DNA from: Cryptomeria japonica
Taxonomy: Eukaryota; Streptophyta; Pinopsida; Cupressales; Cupressaceae
Length of the DNA stretch: 64,000 nt
Direction: 5' to 3'
NCBI RefSeq assembly: GCF_030272615.1
Contig: NC_081411.1
Span: forward strand, 828,808,897 to 828,872,896
Of this stretch, positions 46,491 to 57,662 are shown piece after piece. The notes under the pieces are model-generated. The model saw only the letters and a program-made list of their open reading frames with translations, ran no database searches and was not told where the DNA came from. The stretch's first letter is position 1. Each line of letters begins with the position of its first letter. Made by a program: the position numbers and the translations under genes.

Positions 46491-49400
46491 ATGGCGGAAC
46501 CTAGCAGGACAACTACTATCTCCAGGCAGGCAATGATCAAAGCAGAGATGAAGGGTTTTCTTCCCCATTCTCGGTTGAATTCAAGATGGGAAGAGATCAG
46601 TGATACCAACTTCGGCACGTTCAACTGGGCTGCATTCAAGATAAGAATGTTCGGAACTGCAGGGCACAATCCATCTCCGACAGCTGTCAAAGTTGTGAGA
46701 AGCGGAATAGTTGCAGCAGCTGGCTTTCCTCCTGCCATTCAATGCCCAGATCTAGTCTTGGAATGTGCAGCACATTACAACCTGGAGCGGAAGACGATCT
46801 CAACACCAGACGGCAAGTTACTGGCAACATTGACTCCAGAGGCGATTGGTGAAGCCTTTGGAATCCCTTCACATTACTCCATGACGTACAGGACCAGTAG
46901 TGGAGCTCAAGCAGTCTATGAAGCAGGCCCCGTCAGATGTGCTGATTTGATCAACAAGCAATGGTTGCTGAAGCCTAGATTACACGTTTCCAAGATGCCC
47001 AAAACTCTCACAATCTTCGAGTTCAAGCAGGAATATGTGGACATGATAAAAATGCTGAGCAGAGTAATGGGATGCTCACACTCGGTGAACTTCGAGCCTT
47101 GGATGTTCTTCTACATTGGCGAGATCATGAATTCTAATACACTGATCGACTGGGCTAGATTGATCAGCCACTACTTGCACGAACAATTGAAGAACCTGCA
47201 GGAGAAAAGGTCTCAGTCCTTTTCCATGAGTTCCTACCTATTCTACATGCTTGCACGAAGGGGAGGATTCGATGGGCTGCCAGCAAGAGGAATCATGGGC
47301 TGCGGGCCAACTCAGCTGAAGGTGCATGAATGTTACCCTCAACTACATCTCCACAACGTGAGTTCTTACAAGTTGGCGAATGACACCTTCACCATGTACC
47401 TGACACGACTTATGCAAAATAAGTTGCACATGAGGTTGTCTCCGCAAGCGAGTGCTCTGGTCCAGAAGTATGGCGCCGCGTTCTTGTAGTTCCCCAAGTT
47501 CACCTACATCAGGACGCAGGTCTTCTCCTTCCAATCTTACAAATTGCCTAGATATCCGTCAGATAAGCTTATATTGCTCGAGCTCATGAGGCAATTGACT
47601 TCCTACGATCAGCTGCAAAAGAAGAAGAAGAAGCAATCTATTGAATTTCCAGTTGTCTTGGGGGATTTCATGGAGATATGCCCAAGATTGGAGGCCGCTG
47701 AAAGTGTAGCAAGCGAGTTGGCATTCTACCGCCTACCATTTTACACTTCCAGGGCCCAATATGATCCTTACAGCCAGATCAGGAGGGTTGCCGGTGTCAA
47801 ATTCATACATAGATTTCACTTGGAGGATTACTGGGCAGGTGCCGAGGATGACTTTGAGGTTCGGAAAAGAATGCACTCCAGACTGCCCCTCGACACCATC
47901 AGAATAAGTAAGATACATCAGGTGCCAGACCAGGTGAAGGAAGACTCAGATTTGATGCAACCCGAATTCGAGGGGATAAAGGACCAACCTATCTTGTTGC
48001 CAGATTGGTCGGAGCCTGAGGTAGACGATTTGAACATCTTGGCTAGGCCAGTGCTAAAATTTACTAAGCACTGGATTGACAGGCAGACAAGAAAGTTGGT
48101 GGAAAACCATGTCCATCTGACATACCAGCTGATGGGGAATCTGGATTCTCACAGCGAGGTAACTGAAGATTCTTCACAGGGTCAGGTAGGAAGAGAGGCC
48201 CGGATGGACAAAGGAAAAAGTGCCCCAAAGAGGCCAAGGGTAACAAAGATAAAAGATGCCCAACAGGGAATCCTGCGCGAGATTCAACAGGAAGCCCAGC
48301 AGGAGGAGCCTCCACAAAAGAGAACGAGGACAGGAAGGGAACATTCACCAGTCAGCTCCGCAAGCGTGTACAAGAAGTAGAAATGTTCCCACATCCTGCA
48401 GGCCCACTTCCAGGGAACATTCCAGCACCTGATATACTTAGCATCAATGCTTCACAGGGCCGTCATCAGCCAAGAAGTCAGAGACAGGGAATTTCCCCGC
48501 ACCTGGAAGAGGCTCGCCAGGATAATTTCATAGAGACTATCCTTGGCGAAATGGAAGAGGAATCTCAAGAACGGGAGCATGCAGAGGACTACAGCCATTC
48601 CATCCCCGTGCCAGATTGGTTGGTAGGCAGATGGGGAAATGAAGCAGGAGGGGAGCCCAATCCTGCTCAGGAATTAGAAGAATTATTGAAGAGGATGGAT
48701 CAGCCACCGGAAAGAAAAGCCCCTCGGAAGTTTTCCAAGGTAGGCAGAGAAGAATCTAGAGCCCGGACCTTGCACATTGCTGAACTTGCGGTGGATAAGG
48801 ATAGGAGTGAGATTAGGCAAGAAGATTACGTCATCAGACAGGTGGATCTTGGCCATGCTTCCATCGGTCAAGTAATGGGAGATTTCGACGATTCTTCCTC
48901 TGCCATGAAGGAGAAATTGCTGAAGTCAAAAGCAAAATGTAAGCGGCTGAAGGAGGAAAACGGACTTCTATGCGGGTATGTCAGGAGTTTCAAGAAACCC
49001 CTCAGGGAAGCAGGTTCTTCATCCACTCCCCCTCCCTTCCTTCCCAAGGAAGTAATTGATGATGCAGAACTTACAAAGGCAATGGCACAAAATTCCCGAG
49101 AATGGGTAGAAGATGTTTATGCTGAGGCAGGGAAATTTGTAGAAGATCTAGCTCAGCTCCATTCGAGATTCGTCCTAAGTAGGTTGGAAACGGCGGAAGG
49201 ACTATAGGAAGATGTTGATGTCTACCAAGACTTAACCATTTCTCGACTCAGGGCTCTGATGAGGACCCCAAGGCAAACACTGGTAGACGGGAAAGTAATC
49301 CAGGAGAATGAAGCCTATGACTTTCCCCGATGGTTCTACGCCATCTGTTCAGGGAAGAACACCCTTGATAAATTCAGCATTGATTCCGTCACCTTGAAGG

Positions 49401-49789
49401 AATCTATCAGAGGGATACAGGAAGAAATCCTCAGTGCCATGGAAGCTTTATTTTCAAGGAAACTCGGCGATGGGGGAATAACAGTGAATTCCTTGAAATC
49501 CCAGTTGCATGATTTCTTCTTCGTCGGTTCGTTTCCTAAGGAACATTTTGCAAATGTTTCTTCATTCTCCGGTATGATGAAGGAAACACAGGAAGCCATG
49601 GCGGATTGGGAAAGTTTCTTTTCCAGAAGTGAAGAGGAGATTGCCTTGATGGAATTCAAATTCGAGAATGTGCCAAGTGTCTCCATCGAAGAATTGGAGG
49701 CCGTCGTTGGTAGGTTCATTGCATACGCCATTAATGAGCAAGATAATGGTCGTTTGTTTTTGGACGAAAGTCTTTTGACTGAACAATAA
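46491..49789 (+). pseudogene. E3 copy of the family ORF, two stops and one frameshift
   Basis: ATG at 46491 (MAEPSRTTTISRQA), total about 1,099 codons, ending in TAA at 49789. It aligns with E4 along the whole length: SRWEEISDTNFGTFNW, SGIVAAAGFPPAIQCPDL, LATLTPEAIGEAFGIP, WMFFYIGE, NDTFTMYLTRLMQNKLHMRL, LPRYPSDKLILLELMRQL, HSRLPLDTIRI, a lysine-rich stretch near 48200-48350, and a C-terminus SIEELEAVVGRFIAYAINE. Breaks: TAG at 47487-47489 where E2 and E4 have Q, a frameshift near 48380, and TAG at 49205-49207. It needs few changes from an intact frame, so it decayed recently. Function unknown. Confidence 0.9.
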
Positions 49790-50113
49790 TGGTGTATTTA
49801 TGGCTGAAGGAAACATTGACTAGGCGTGGGACCGGTCAACGCGTGCCACCACAGGATAAGGGAATCTTCTTGCATGTATGACGGATTCTTCTTGCATGTC
49901 GCCGTCGCTTGGAGAGTGATGGGTATTTATGACGACGTCAGTTATGTTCCAGGCATGATCATCATCATGGGTGCTATTTTAGGCCCTTTTAAATTTATTG
50001 TAAGTGGGCACAATGGGTTATTTAATGCAGATTCCCACCTTGTTGCACCTTGAGTGGGGAATCTTTAGGGCAGACCCTAATTAGGGTTTTGCATGTAATC
50101 TGGGTTTGAGGCC

Positions 50114-50120
50114 TATATAA
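50114..50120 (+). promoter_or_regulatory. TATA-like box near the 3' end of E3
   Basis: TATATAAGGGGGTGACCCCC followed by TCATTTGTAATC, 803 bp before the CAACA end. GGGGGTGACCCCC is itself palindromic. The position matches E2, E4 and E5. Confidence 0.5.
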
Positions 50121-50917
50121 GGGGGTGACCCCCTCATTTGTAATCAGGAGAGATTATAGTCAGAGATTGTTGCTAAGAGTTTTTGAAGCAAACACTTAAT
50201 ACATTGTTCGATTGTTGGTGTGTTCTTGTGTTGTTTTGGAGCTCGCATGGTCTCACTCTCTTCATAGATTAGATTTGTTTTCATGCTATTAGGCGAACTG
50301 GATTTGATAGGATCGCTTGATGTCAAATCCGTGCTCATACTTTTGGTGTGCAGCTGATTGTTGCATACCGTGCAAAGTTAGTTTGAGCCTCCGTTATATG
50401 TGTATGTTCAACTTTGATTATCAGAAGAGATTGTTCGATTTGATGGTTTCTCTTGATGATTTGAAAATCTTTAACACACCCCCTGAGGATTGCACTGCCT
50501 TCGTGTAGTTGCGCGTTGCTGGCAAAGCGAAGCGTGGTTGGATTTTGCGCAAGTGACCCCGTCTCTTTGTTCCTAGGATTAGATTACTTTTAGTTTAGTC
50601 TTTCTCTACCCTATTCCTATTTACTTTTTGCATAATTCAAAACCCGAAGATCTAAAACTAAGAGCTTTATTGCAAATCATCCGTATAAAGAATTCTTGAG
50701 CTTGCATAAAATTTCTTCGACATACGTAAGGCCCTTTGGATTACCAGCAATCACATTAGTCAACTGAGTCACGTCTGTAGCATAAAGGAACCTTGGAGTC
50801 GATTGTCTGATCTTCCTGCAATATCAGCATGCAATCGTACTTCGATCAAGAGAGAGTGAAGTGACCGTTGGGCAACTTTATTCTGTGTTGGACGCTGTCA
50901 TAAAAAACACGTCAACA

Positions 50918-51080
50918 CGGTCTAACTTTGTCCAAAAGAGTAAGGGTTAGATTAGTTCCTTGAATTCTGAAATTTGACAAAGGAAGGGATTTCGTATTTC
51001 AGGATTTGGGGAAATAGTCTAATGCTTACCAAAAGAGTAAGGCGTAGACCAGTTCCCCAAATTCCAAAATCCAACATCCT
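50918..51080 (+). repeat. ~90-bp minisatellite, right part
   Basis: Continuation of 43841-44392 after E3: CCAAAAGAGTAAGGGTTAGA at about 50931 and CTTACCAAAAGAGTAAGG at about 51025, with AGTTCC and TTTCGTATTTCAGG blocks. Confidence 0.85.
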
Positions 51081-51615
51081 TTAAGGGAAGGAGAGTTGGT
51101 TAGTGAACCCCAAGGTACTGAAGGCAAGATGTAAGGGGAGAAGGCTCGAAGTTTGACCCACGACAAAAGAACACCTAAGCATTTTCCTGATTCCCTGGCT
51201 TGGCGCTTGATTAACTGGTGCAAAACTGGTCCATGGAACATATCTCTGATCTGTTCTCACTAATGGACTAAGGGTGTCATAAAATGACAATAGGCCAATA
51301 GATAAAGTCATGAGATTATTGATATTATCTTTTGCATACTTGCAGATGAGCAAAAATAGCTTCTAATATTTAGTAATGGCTAAAACAAACAGGGTGAAAA
51401 ATTAATATAATAGGGCTTATAACAGAATCTTGGGTTTCCTTATGCAAACCACTAATTTGGTTGAGGCATTGGGCATCAAATATGGCTTTCTCAAGGCTTA
51501 AAGATCTAGGCTTGAAGATGTTATATTGGAAATGAACTCACAATCCTTGTTTTCATGTTTTCAAACACAATACAAAAGGGCCTAGCAATTGGAGGATTGC
51601 CAATGTGGTTGAAGA
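51081..51615. other. Nothing recognised
   Basis: Unique-looking spacer between the minisatellite and the hAT-type element. Confidence 0.4.
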
Positions 51616-51623
51616 GCTTAAAC

Positions 51624-53078
51624 CAAAGAAACGGGACTCGGACTCGGCTCGGACTCGGCAAGGCCAACTCGGACTCGGACTCGGGACTCGGCGTCAGACT
51701 CGGCTCCAGACTTGTCTGGACTCGGGATAGTGAAAAACTCAAGAAATTTAGAGATTTTGAAATATTTAAAACTTGTTTCAGACACCCTTTATTGAATACA
51801 CCTTAAAGACACAATAACATCATCAAACTCGGCTCATTTGATTACATACACAAGTATACATCAATCACATAAGCATAAACACAAATTGTAGCTGAAGAAA
51901 ATAACAAACATAGATATATAAATATTGTCAAATGTATACAATATTACAAAACTCATGGAATAAAAAATCCATGTCATCATATGATCATCATCAAATGTTT
52001 CATACAAATACCAAAGGTAAATACAACTACAAGTCTATGGCTCAGAGGAGCCTGCACCCTCCGGCTCCAGCCCCCTACGAAGGTGTCTAAGGTAGGTCCT
52101 GGATGATTCGACTGCCATAGCCGCTCCCCGTGACACCATGCCATGCTCACCAACATCAGGAACACCCGTGTCACTATCTGCCTCTGAATCTCCTGTCTGT
52201 GCTTGTGCTCTCCGCTCCTCCTCTGCCATGGCTACAGTCTCAACCTCTATATCTACCTGGTCGATCCAATCAATGTCAGACTCGTAGGTTAAATTTTCTC
52301 TACTTCTATCGACGCAGTTTCCCCCATATTTTTCGACGGGGGTTTGGGGGCAGCGCCCCTTGCGCGCTCCCTGTCGCAATACAGGGCGAGGTCGAGGGGC
52401 AGCGCCCCGCGAGGCCAAAAAAACTTATTACAAGTCTGAATTAGGGTTTCTTTGAGAGTCTTCCTTAGGGCCTGGTTTTGCTCTTGTTGCTAATTGGGTC
52501 TTGCTTGGTGAGTGAGTATCATTCTTGAAGGTCCAAGCTAGGTCAAGTTGGTGAGTGATAAAGTCTGGAATGTCACTGATCTTCAAATGCCCTGAAATTT
52601 GGCTGAGTCTGGAATGTCCTGATCCTGAAATTTGACTAAGTCTGGAAAACTGAAGAATCCTCCAAAAACTAGATTTTGCAATATAACTCCTGGAGGCCCG
52701 AAACCACTCTCAAACATCCTGACAGTATATATGGAATATAACTTAAAGTATAAGTGAATGTTATATTCCATAAAATAATCCTGACGGAGAGACCAAAATG
52801 TCAAATTTCGCCCTTCCAAAAAAACTTATTACTTTTTAAAAAAACTTTTTAAAATGTTTTTTTTTTTGTCATTTTATTAACCCAGCCAGTAGCCGAGTCT
52901 GGGGCTCAGGACTCGCCGAGTTTGGCGATTTTGAGCCAAAATCGCCAACTCGGCGAGTCTGGCGAGTTTACTCTCTAGACTCGGCCGAGTCCGAGTCCGA
53001 GCCCCTGGGACTCGTTTGGCCTGACTCGGACTCGGACTCGCCGAGTTTGGGCGATTTCAGGCGAGTCTCGTTTCTCTG
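51624..53078. mobile_element. hAT-type element with ACTCGG-rich ends
   Basis: Terminal inverted repeats CAAAGAAACGGGACTCG and CAGAGAAACGAGACTCG (15 of 17 equal), flanked by an exact 8-bp duplication GCTTAAAC at 51616-51623 and 53079-53086, the hallmark size of hAT elements. Subterminal regions are dense in ACTCGG at the left and CCGAGT at the right, suited to transposase binding. The middle holds a minus-strand open stretch 52035-52418 rich in E, R and A, which may be a transposase tail remnant. No full transposase is present, so it is non-autonomous. Confidence 0.88.
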
Positions 53079-53086
53079 GCTTAAAC

Positions 53087-53675
53087 TAATCATGGAACTA
53101 ATAAAATATTTCAAATTCATATATGCCAGAATGAACAGAAGTAAAGTGTAGACTTACTTAGCCTTGTTAGTAGTACAAGTAAGAATAATCTTATCTTCTA
53201 GTACCCATGTTGGTGTCCCTTCCAAACTTTGTCTTAAGTCAAGTTTGTAGTCATAGATCATGTCATTCTTTGCATGTTATCAATATCAAAATAGTTGTCC
53301 TTGTTGTCTTCAAAGGTCCATGTTGTGACCCATAGTTGGCAAACTTTGACTCGGCAAAAACTTGACATACCCAAAATTTGTGATTTGGCAACAACCTGAG
53401 AAAAACCTGGCAACTTAAAAAATTGCTTAAATTTCTTTAAAAACATATTTTTTTCGCAAATTTCAATGACAAAATGTATTTATTGAGTGCATAAATGAGT
53501 AAAGAAGTGTTTTCTATTATATTTGATTAATTTTAATGCAAATTGAGAACGTAATCACATCATCATGTGGAATCTTGATACAATACTACAATAGTTAGCT
53601 AACAACTATTATGAATTTATAATGATTGCCTTTGAAAATCATCATCATAATTCATAAATTGCATATTACAACATT
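53087..53675. other. No gene recognised
   Basis: AT-rich spacer. The words TTGACTCGGCAAAAACTTG near 53346 recall the subterminal repeats of the preceding hAT-type element and could be the edge of another. Confidence 0.35.
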
Positions 53676-54183
53676 TTACACCTTCCTCTTGCCTAATCTA
53701 GTGAAAACTTGGGGAGAGGTTCTAATCCGCGCACTTTGTTGTGGCACCTCGCTTGACATAGAAGGTTGTGCTTGTGTCTTTGATTCAACCTCCATCTTGC
53801 TACTAGATGACAATGCCTCCTTTTCCTAATCAATGTCATTCAATGACAATCCAATAGCTCCTTCTTTTGCAGCCACATCCTCCATTGCCTACCTTGCAAA
53901 ATCAAGAATCTCATTTGCAGTAAATAATGGGGCCTCCTCATATTGTCTTGTCCAATTGCTATAAGGATCAATATCATCCAAATGAATGACTTTGTCTGAT
54001 TTGATCTCTACCTTTCTTGTGTGAAGCTAAAGGTTGTATTGTATAAAGCTAAGGTAATTGAGAAATTTTTGAGTTAATTTATTCCATTTCTTCGTGTGAA
54101 TGGACTCAATCAAACTTGACACAAAATGTGGAGGGCTAATATTTGAAGATTTGTGGTATTTGCACTCCAACCTACCCACCAAG
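53676..54183 (-). pseudogene. hAT transposase C-terminal remnant, copy 1
   Basis: Minus strand reads SSLIESIHTKKWNKLTQ, then FLNYLSFIQYNL and a stop, LHTRKVEIKSDKVIHLDDID, SNWTRQYEEAPLF and GKRKV at the end. This fits the hAT family C-terminal dimerisation region (WS..FIHT..RN.L...VYVHSNLRL) and its acidic tail. At least three in-frame stops are present. The upstream parts of the transposase are not found. Confidence 0.65.
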
Positions 54184-54475
54184 AACCTAGAAAATAAGAT
54201 ATTCAAGAGTCAGTAAGGAAACCATATTTTATCAATAATTGTACATTTGAAATTTGTAATTTGTAAGATGCTTGTAATGTAAAGACTCCAGTTTTTGGTA
54301 CTTGATGATTGAGTGGTTCTTCCTCATATAGCAAGTGCCAAAGAAAAGAGCTTGCCCCTACTAGTCCTATAATTCTGCATTTTTTGAACAATGAGGTCTC
54401 TCACTTCAATCTCCTTGGTTGAGATATAGAAGATGGAGTTAAGTGTGTAGAAGCTGGTGGTATGACAATTTTTTT

Positions 54476-54935
54476 TCTTGGGTACGGGTATGGGTTTGGC
54501 TATATATATGCTCAAAGTAATAAATTATAAAATATAAAAGACAGCAATACTCATAATTGCAATAAATAGAATATTTAAATACCTCATATTCATAATTTGC
54601 AAAAATGAAAATACTCATAATTTCATAATTCAATCATTTGTCAAATCAAAATGTCATTACATAACAAAAATTTAAAATTACAATCAATATTCAATATTCA
54701 ATAGTCTTCATATTGTTGTACGGGTATAGATTTGGTTATATATGTATGTTCAAAGTTCTAAATTATAAAGTATAAAAAGGGTGATACTCATAATTGCAAT
54801 AAATAGAATATTTATATACTTCATAGTGTCATAATTTGCGAAAATGAAAATACTCATAAATTCATAATCAAATCAAAATGTCATTAAATAATAAAAATTC
54901 AAAATTATAGTCTATATTTAATAGTCCTCATATAG
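54476..54935. repeat. Tandem duplication of ~237 bp
   Basis: Two copies start GGTACGGGTATGGGTTTGG (54481) and GTACGGGTATAGATTTGG (54719). Both share CTCATAATTGCAATAAATAG, CATAATTTGC and AATCAAAATGTCATTA. The unit is related, inverted, to 33280-33540 in the small insert of copia gag. Confidence 0.8.
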
Positions 54936-55716
54936 TTCTTCATCAAAAGCAAAATTTGGTTCAATTTCATTTGAGCCACAATCAATTGGAGTCCCACTCC
55001 CACCAGCTATGTCACATGTAGAAGTTGCCTCATCTATAGAGACTTGGAAAGCTATAAAACTGTAGGATCTAAATCAGTACACTTAGGACTTAGATCCCAA
55101 TTCTTTGCCACACCCTCATTGTATTTAGGTGTCTTATGTGACAAGCGACGAAGGTTAGAGTGTACATAGACCAAATCATCCATTTTTTTTGCACTCAAAC
55201 GATTGTGCTTAACCGAGTGGATGGAGGATTATGTACTCCAACTCCGCATAGCTGAAGAATTCACAATTTGTTGAATTTGCATGCAACATTTAGTAAAAAA
55301 AATAATGAATTCAAAGCATATAATTATATTATAATAAAATATAATATGTAACATAATGAAAAACGAGAAAAATAAAAATAAAAAGGTACATACTTGAGAG
55401 AGAATTTCAATTGCACGAGGTTGCACCAATCATGAGCATCTTTCATGTATTTTTCTCAAAGAGTATCAATATCATGATTCCTTGAAGATATGAAGTGGCC
55501 AAACTCAATCAAGACAACACTTTGGATATCTTCATCTAGAAATATCCTTCTAAATGTAGTCTTGTAGCCAATAGCAACCTCCTCATCCCTATATGGTGGA
55601 ACCCTCCTTGGTAGGGGAAGTATCTCTTTGCTATAATACTTTGGCGACAAAACAAATGTTAAGAGATGTAGGAGAGTGGTCATTTTGTTCCAATAGTCAA
55701 CGATGACTTTTTGCAC
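54936..55716 (-). pseudogene. hAT transposase remnant, copy 2
   Basis: 55716-55456 is open and reads VIVDYWNKMTTLLHLLTFVL, SPKYYS, RRVPPYRDEEVA and FGHFISS, as in plant hAT transposases (LHCLAHSLNPRYY...RVPPHRD). After about 150 bp, 55250-55085 reads RSWST, stop, SSIHSVKHNRLSAKKMDDL, VYVHSNLRRLSHKTP and KNWDLSP, the dimerisation region. An acidic C-terminal tail follows to about 54940. The gap holds an AT-rich, intron-like piece. The transposase is incomplete at its N-terminus where gypsy sequence begins. Confidence 0.78.
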
Positions 55717-55784
55717 ACTTTTGAAAAATGTTTATGTTGGGTCATGTTCCTTGGCTTCTATGATATTTCTTATTTCTCAACAAT

Positions 55785-56609
55785 GGAGTCCATGTCATCA
55801 TATGAAAAGGGTAAGAAGAATATTGTGGCTGATGCACTTTCTAGGAGACCTACTATTTCTACACTTTGCTCTATTTTTGAGATTTCAGCTGATTGGAAGT
55901 ATCAACTTCTAGTTGAGTATTCCAAGAATCTCTTTGTGTGTGAGCTTGTGGATGGCAAGATTCAAGATGATAGATACAAGGTGATTGATGATGTTATCTA
56001 CTATAAGGACATGATATATTTGGTGCTTGAGTCTAAGCTAAAGGATAATATTTTGAGAGTTGTTCATGACACACCACTTGTAGGACATCTAGGGTATTTT
56101 AAGACCTACTAGCAGATTAGAGAGAGATTTTCATGGAGGGGTCTCAAGGATGATGTCCTTTGGCATGTGTGTGAGTGTTTGACTTGTTAGCAGAACAAGT
56201 TTGAACATACTTTCCCAGCAAGTTTATTGCAACCTTTACCAATTCTAGAGCAAAAGTGGGAGAGTGTTTCTATATTACAGGTCTTCCTAGAGTCCAGGGT
56301 AAGGATTGCATATTTGTAATGGTTGATCGGTTGACGAAATTTACACACTTATTTGCTATTGTAGTCGATTATACAACATCTTAGGTAGTAGAGTTATTCT
56401 TTCGAGAGGTGTTTAGACTACATGGACTCCCTAAGGCCATTGTCAATGATTAGGATACCGGGTTTCTTAGCATATTTTGTCAGGAGCTATTCAGATTAGC
56501 AGGTACAGAGTTGACCTCAAGCACTAGTTACCACACTCAGACAAATGGACAGACTGAGATCGTGAATAAGTGGGTGGAGGCCTATCTTCGTAATAATGTT
56601 GTAGGGCAG
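55785..56609 (+). pseudogene. gypsy RNase H/integrase remnant, left part
   Basis: From about 55800 it reads YEKGKKNIVADALSRRP, then GKIQDDRYKVIDDVIYY, VVHDTPLVGHLGYFKTY, stop, QIRERFSWRGLKDDV, FPASLLQPLPI and TQTNGQTEIVNKWVE-like codons. It is closely related to the integrase at 15524-16681. In-frame stops lie near 56109, 56188, 56381 and 56450, most replacing Q or R. E4 interrupts it at 56610. The reading joins hAT sequence near 55785 on the left. Confidence 0.87.
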
Positions 56610-57470
56610 TGTTGACGTGTATTTTATACACAATCATACACAGAATAAAATACCAATAGGTATCTTATCCTCTCTTGAGAAAATAGTCTCTAACTGCTGA
56701 AGATCTGCAAAAAGGATCAGTTAGATGGACTCCAAGGTTCTTTTAGTGGGGTCTCCACGTGTGGACAAGCTTTTTAGTGGTATGATGTGATTTGCTGTTT
56801 CCTCCAAGGGGTCTTACGTATTCAAAGCTCGAAGATTTTACTAAACTAAAGGAACTTTCGAAAAAAAAGCAAAAGATAGGGTTTGAGAGGTCTAATCTAG
56901 CCTAACCCTATGAATGACTTAGCATGAATGAGATTTGGCAAGACTCAACCAACTTCAATTTTGCCATAAGATAACAACTCAATTGAAATTAGTGCGATCT
57001 TCTAAGGTAATAATGATGTTCAATGCATCAAAGACCAAGGACACCACTACGAAGGTACATATCCTAGATACGAAAATGCTTGAAGGTTAAGGACTCAAAA
57101 TGTTCTCCAGTCGACCACGCAAGGCGTTCCTACAATCAGCAAGAAGCTAGTGGTTTGGATAGCGAATCCTACCAAATATCAAATCTCACACTTAGTCTTT
57201 CAAATTAACAAACTACCTTGATTGAGCGTGATTCAAGTACATCCAACAACCATGAAGATAACTCAAGAAATTTGCAACAAAACACCATAACTTCAATATT
57301 TTATTGATTTCCAAGTCATCATATACAACAATTGCTTGAATTTCTCTCTTCAAGACTCAATCTTGCTACAAAATAAAATTTGCTTCTAACTCTAATCTCT
57401 CTATTTCACTCTTATTTGACTATTCGACTATTAACTATTCACTATTATCAAATGAAATGAAAAATGGGGG

Positions 57471-57478
57471 TATAAATA
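57471..57478 (-). promoter_or_regulatory. TATA-like box near the 3' end of E4
   Basis: Minus strand reads TATTTATACCCCC, followed by TTTCATTTGATAAT, 868 bp before the 3' terminus. It is the weakest member of the conserved set in E2, E3 and E5. Confidence 0.35.
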
Positions 57479-57662
57479 GCATCCCCAGTTACAATGAAAG
57501 GTCCAGATTGAAAGTAAATCAATGGACAAGATTATGACACCTAAACCCTAATTAGGGTTTGTTACAAATGACCTCCTTTTTACTGAACAATATTAAATAC
57601 ATAGCCAAATATTAAATTCGGCACAAAAGTCTAGGAGGTATCAACCAATGAGAAATAAGATG

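Larger units (their letters stand above)
44393..50917 (+). mobile_element. E3: TGTTG/CAACA element with nearly complete ORF
   Basis: Starts TGTTGTGACTTAATCACACA and ends AAAAAACACGTCAACA, with an exact 5-bp duplication CGGTC at 44388-44392 and 50918-50922 within the minisatellite. The insertion is therefore unambiguous. Order: 5' hairpin, 84-bp array (45067-45830), TATA box (46374), ORF (46491-49789), second TATA (50114), 3' terminus. The start and end share no direct repeat. Confidence 0.95.

Noticed and set aside
52035-52418. Minus-strand 127-codon ORF in the hAT-type element as a gene
   Set aside because: Biased E/R/A composition, no recognised domain and no full transposase; at most a transposase tail remnant.
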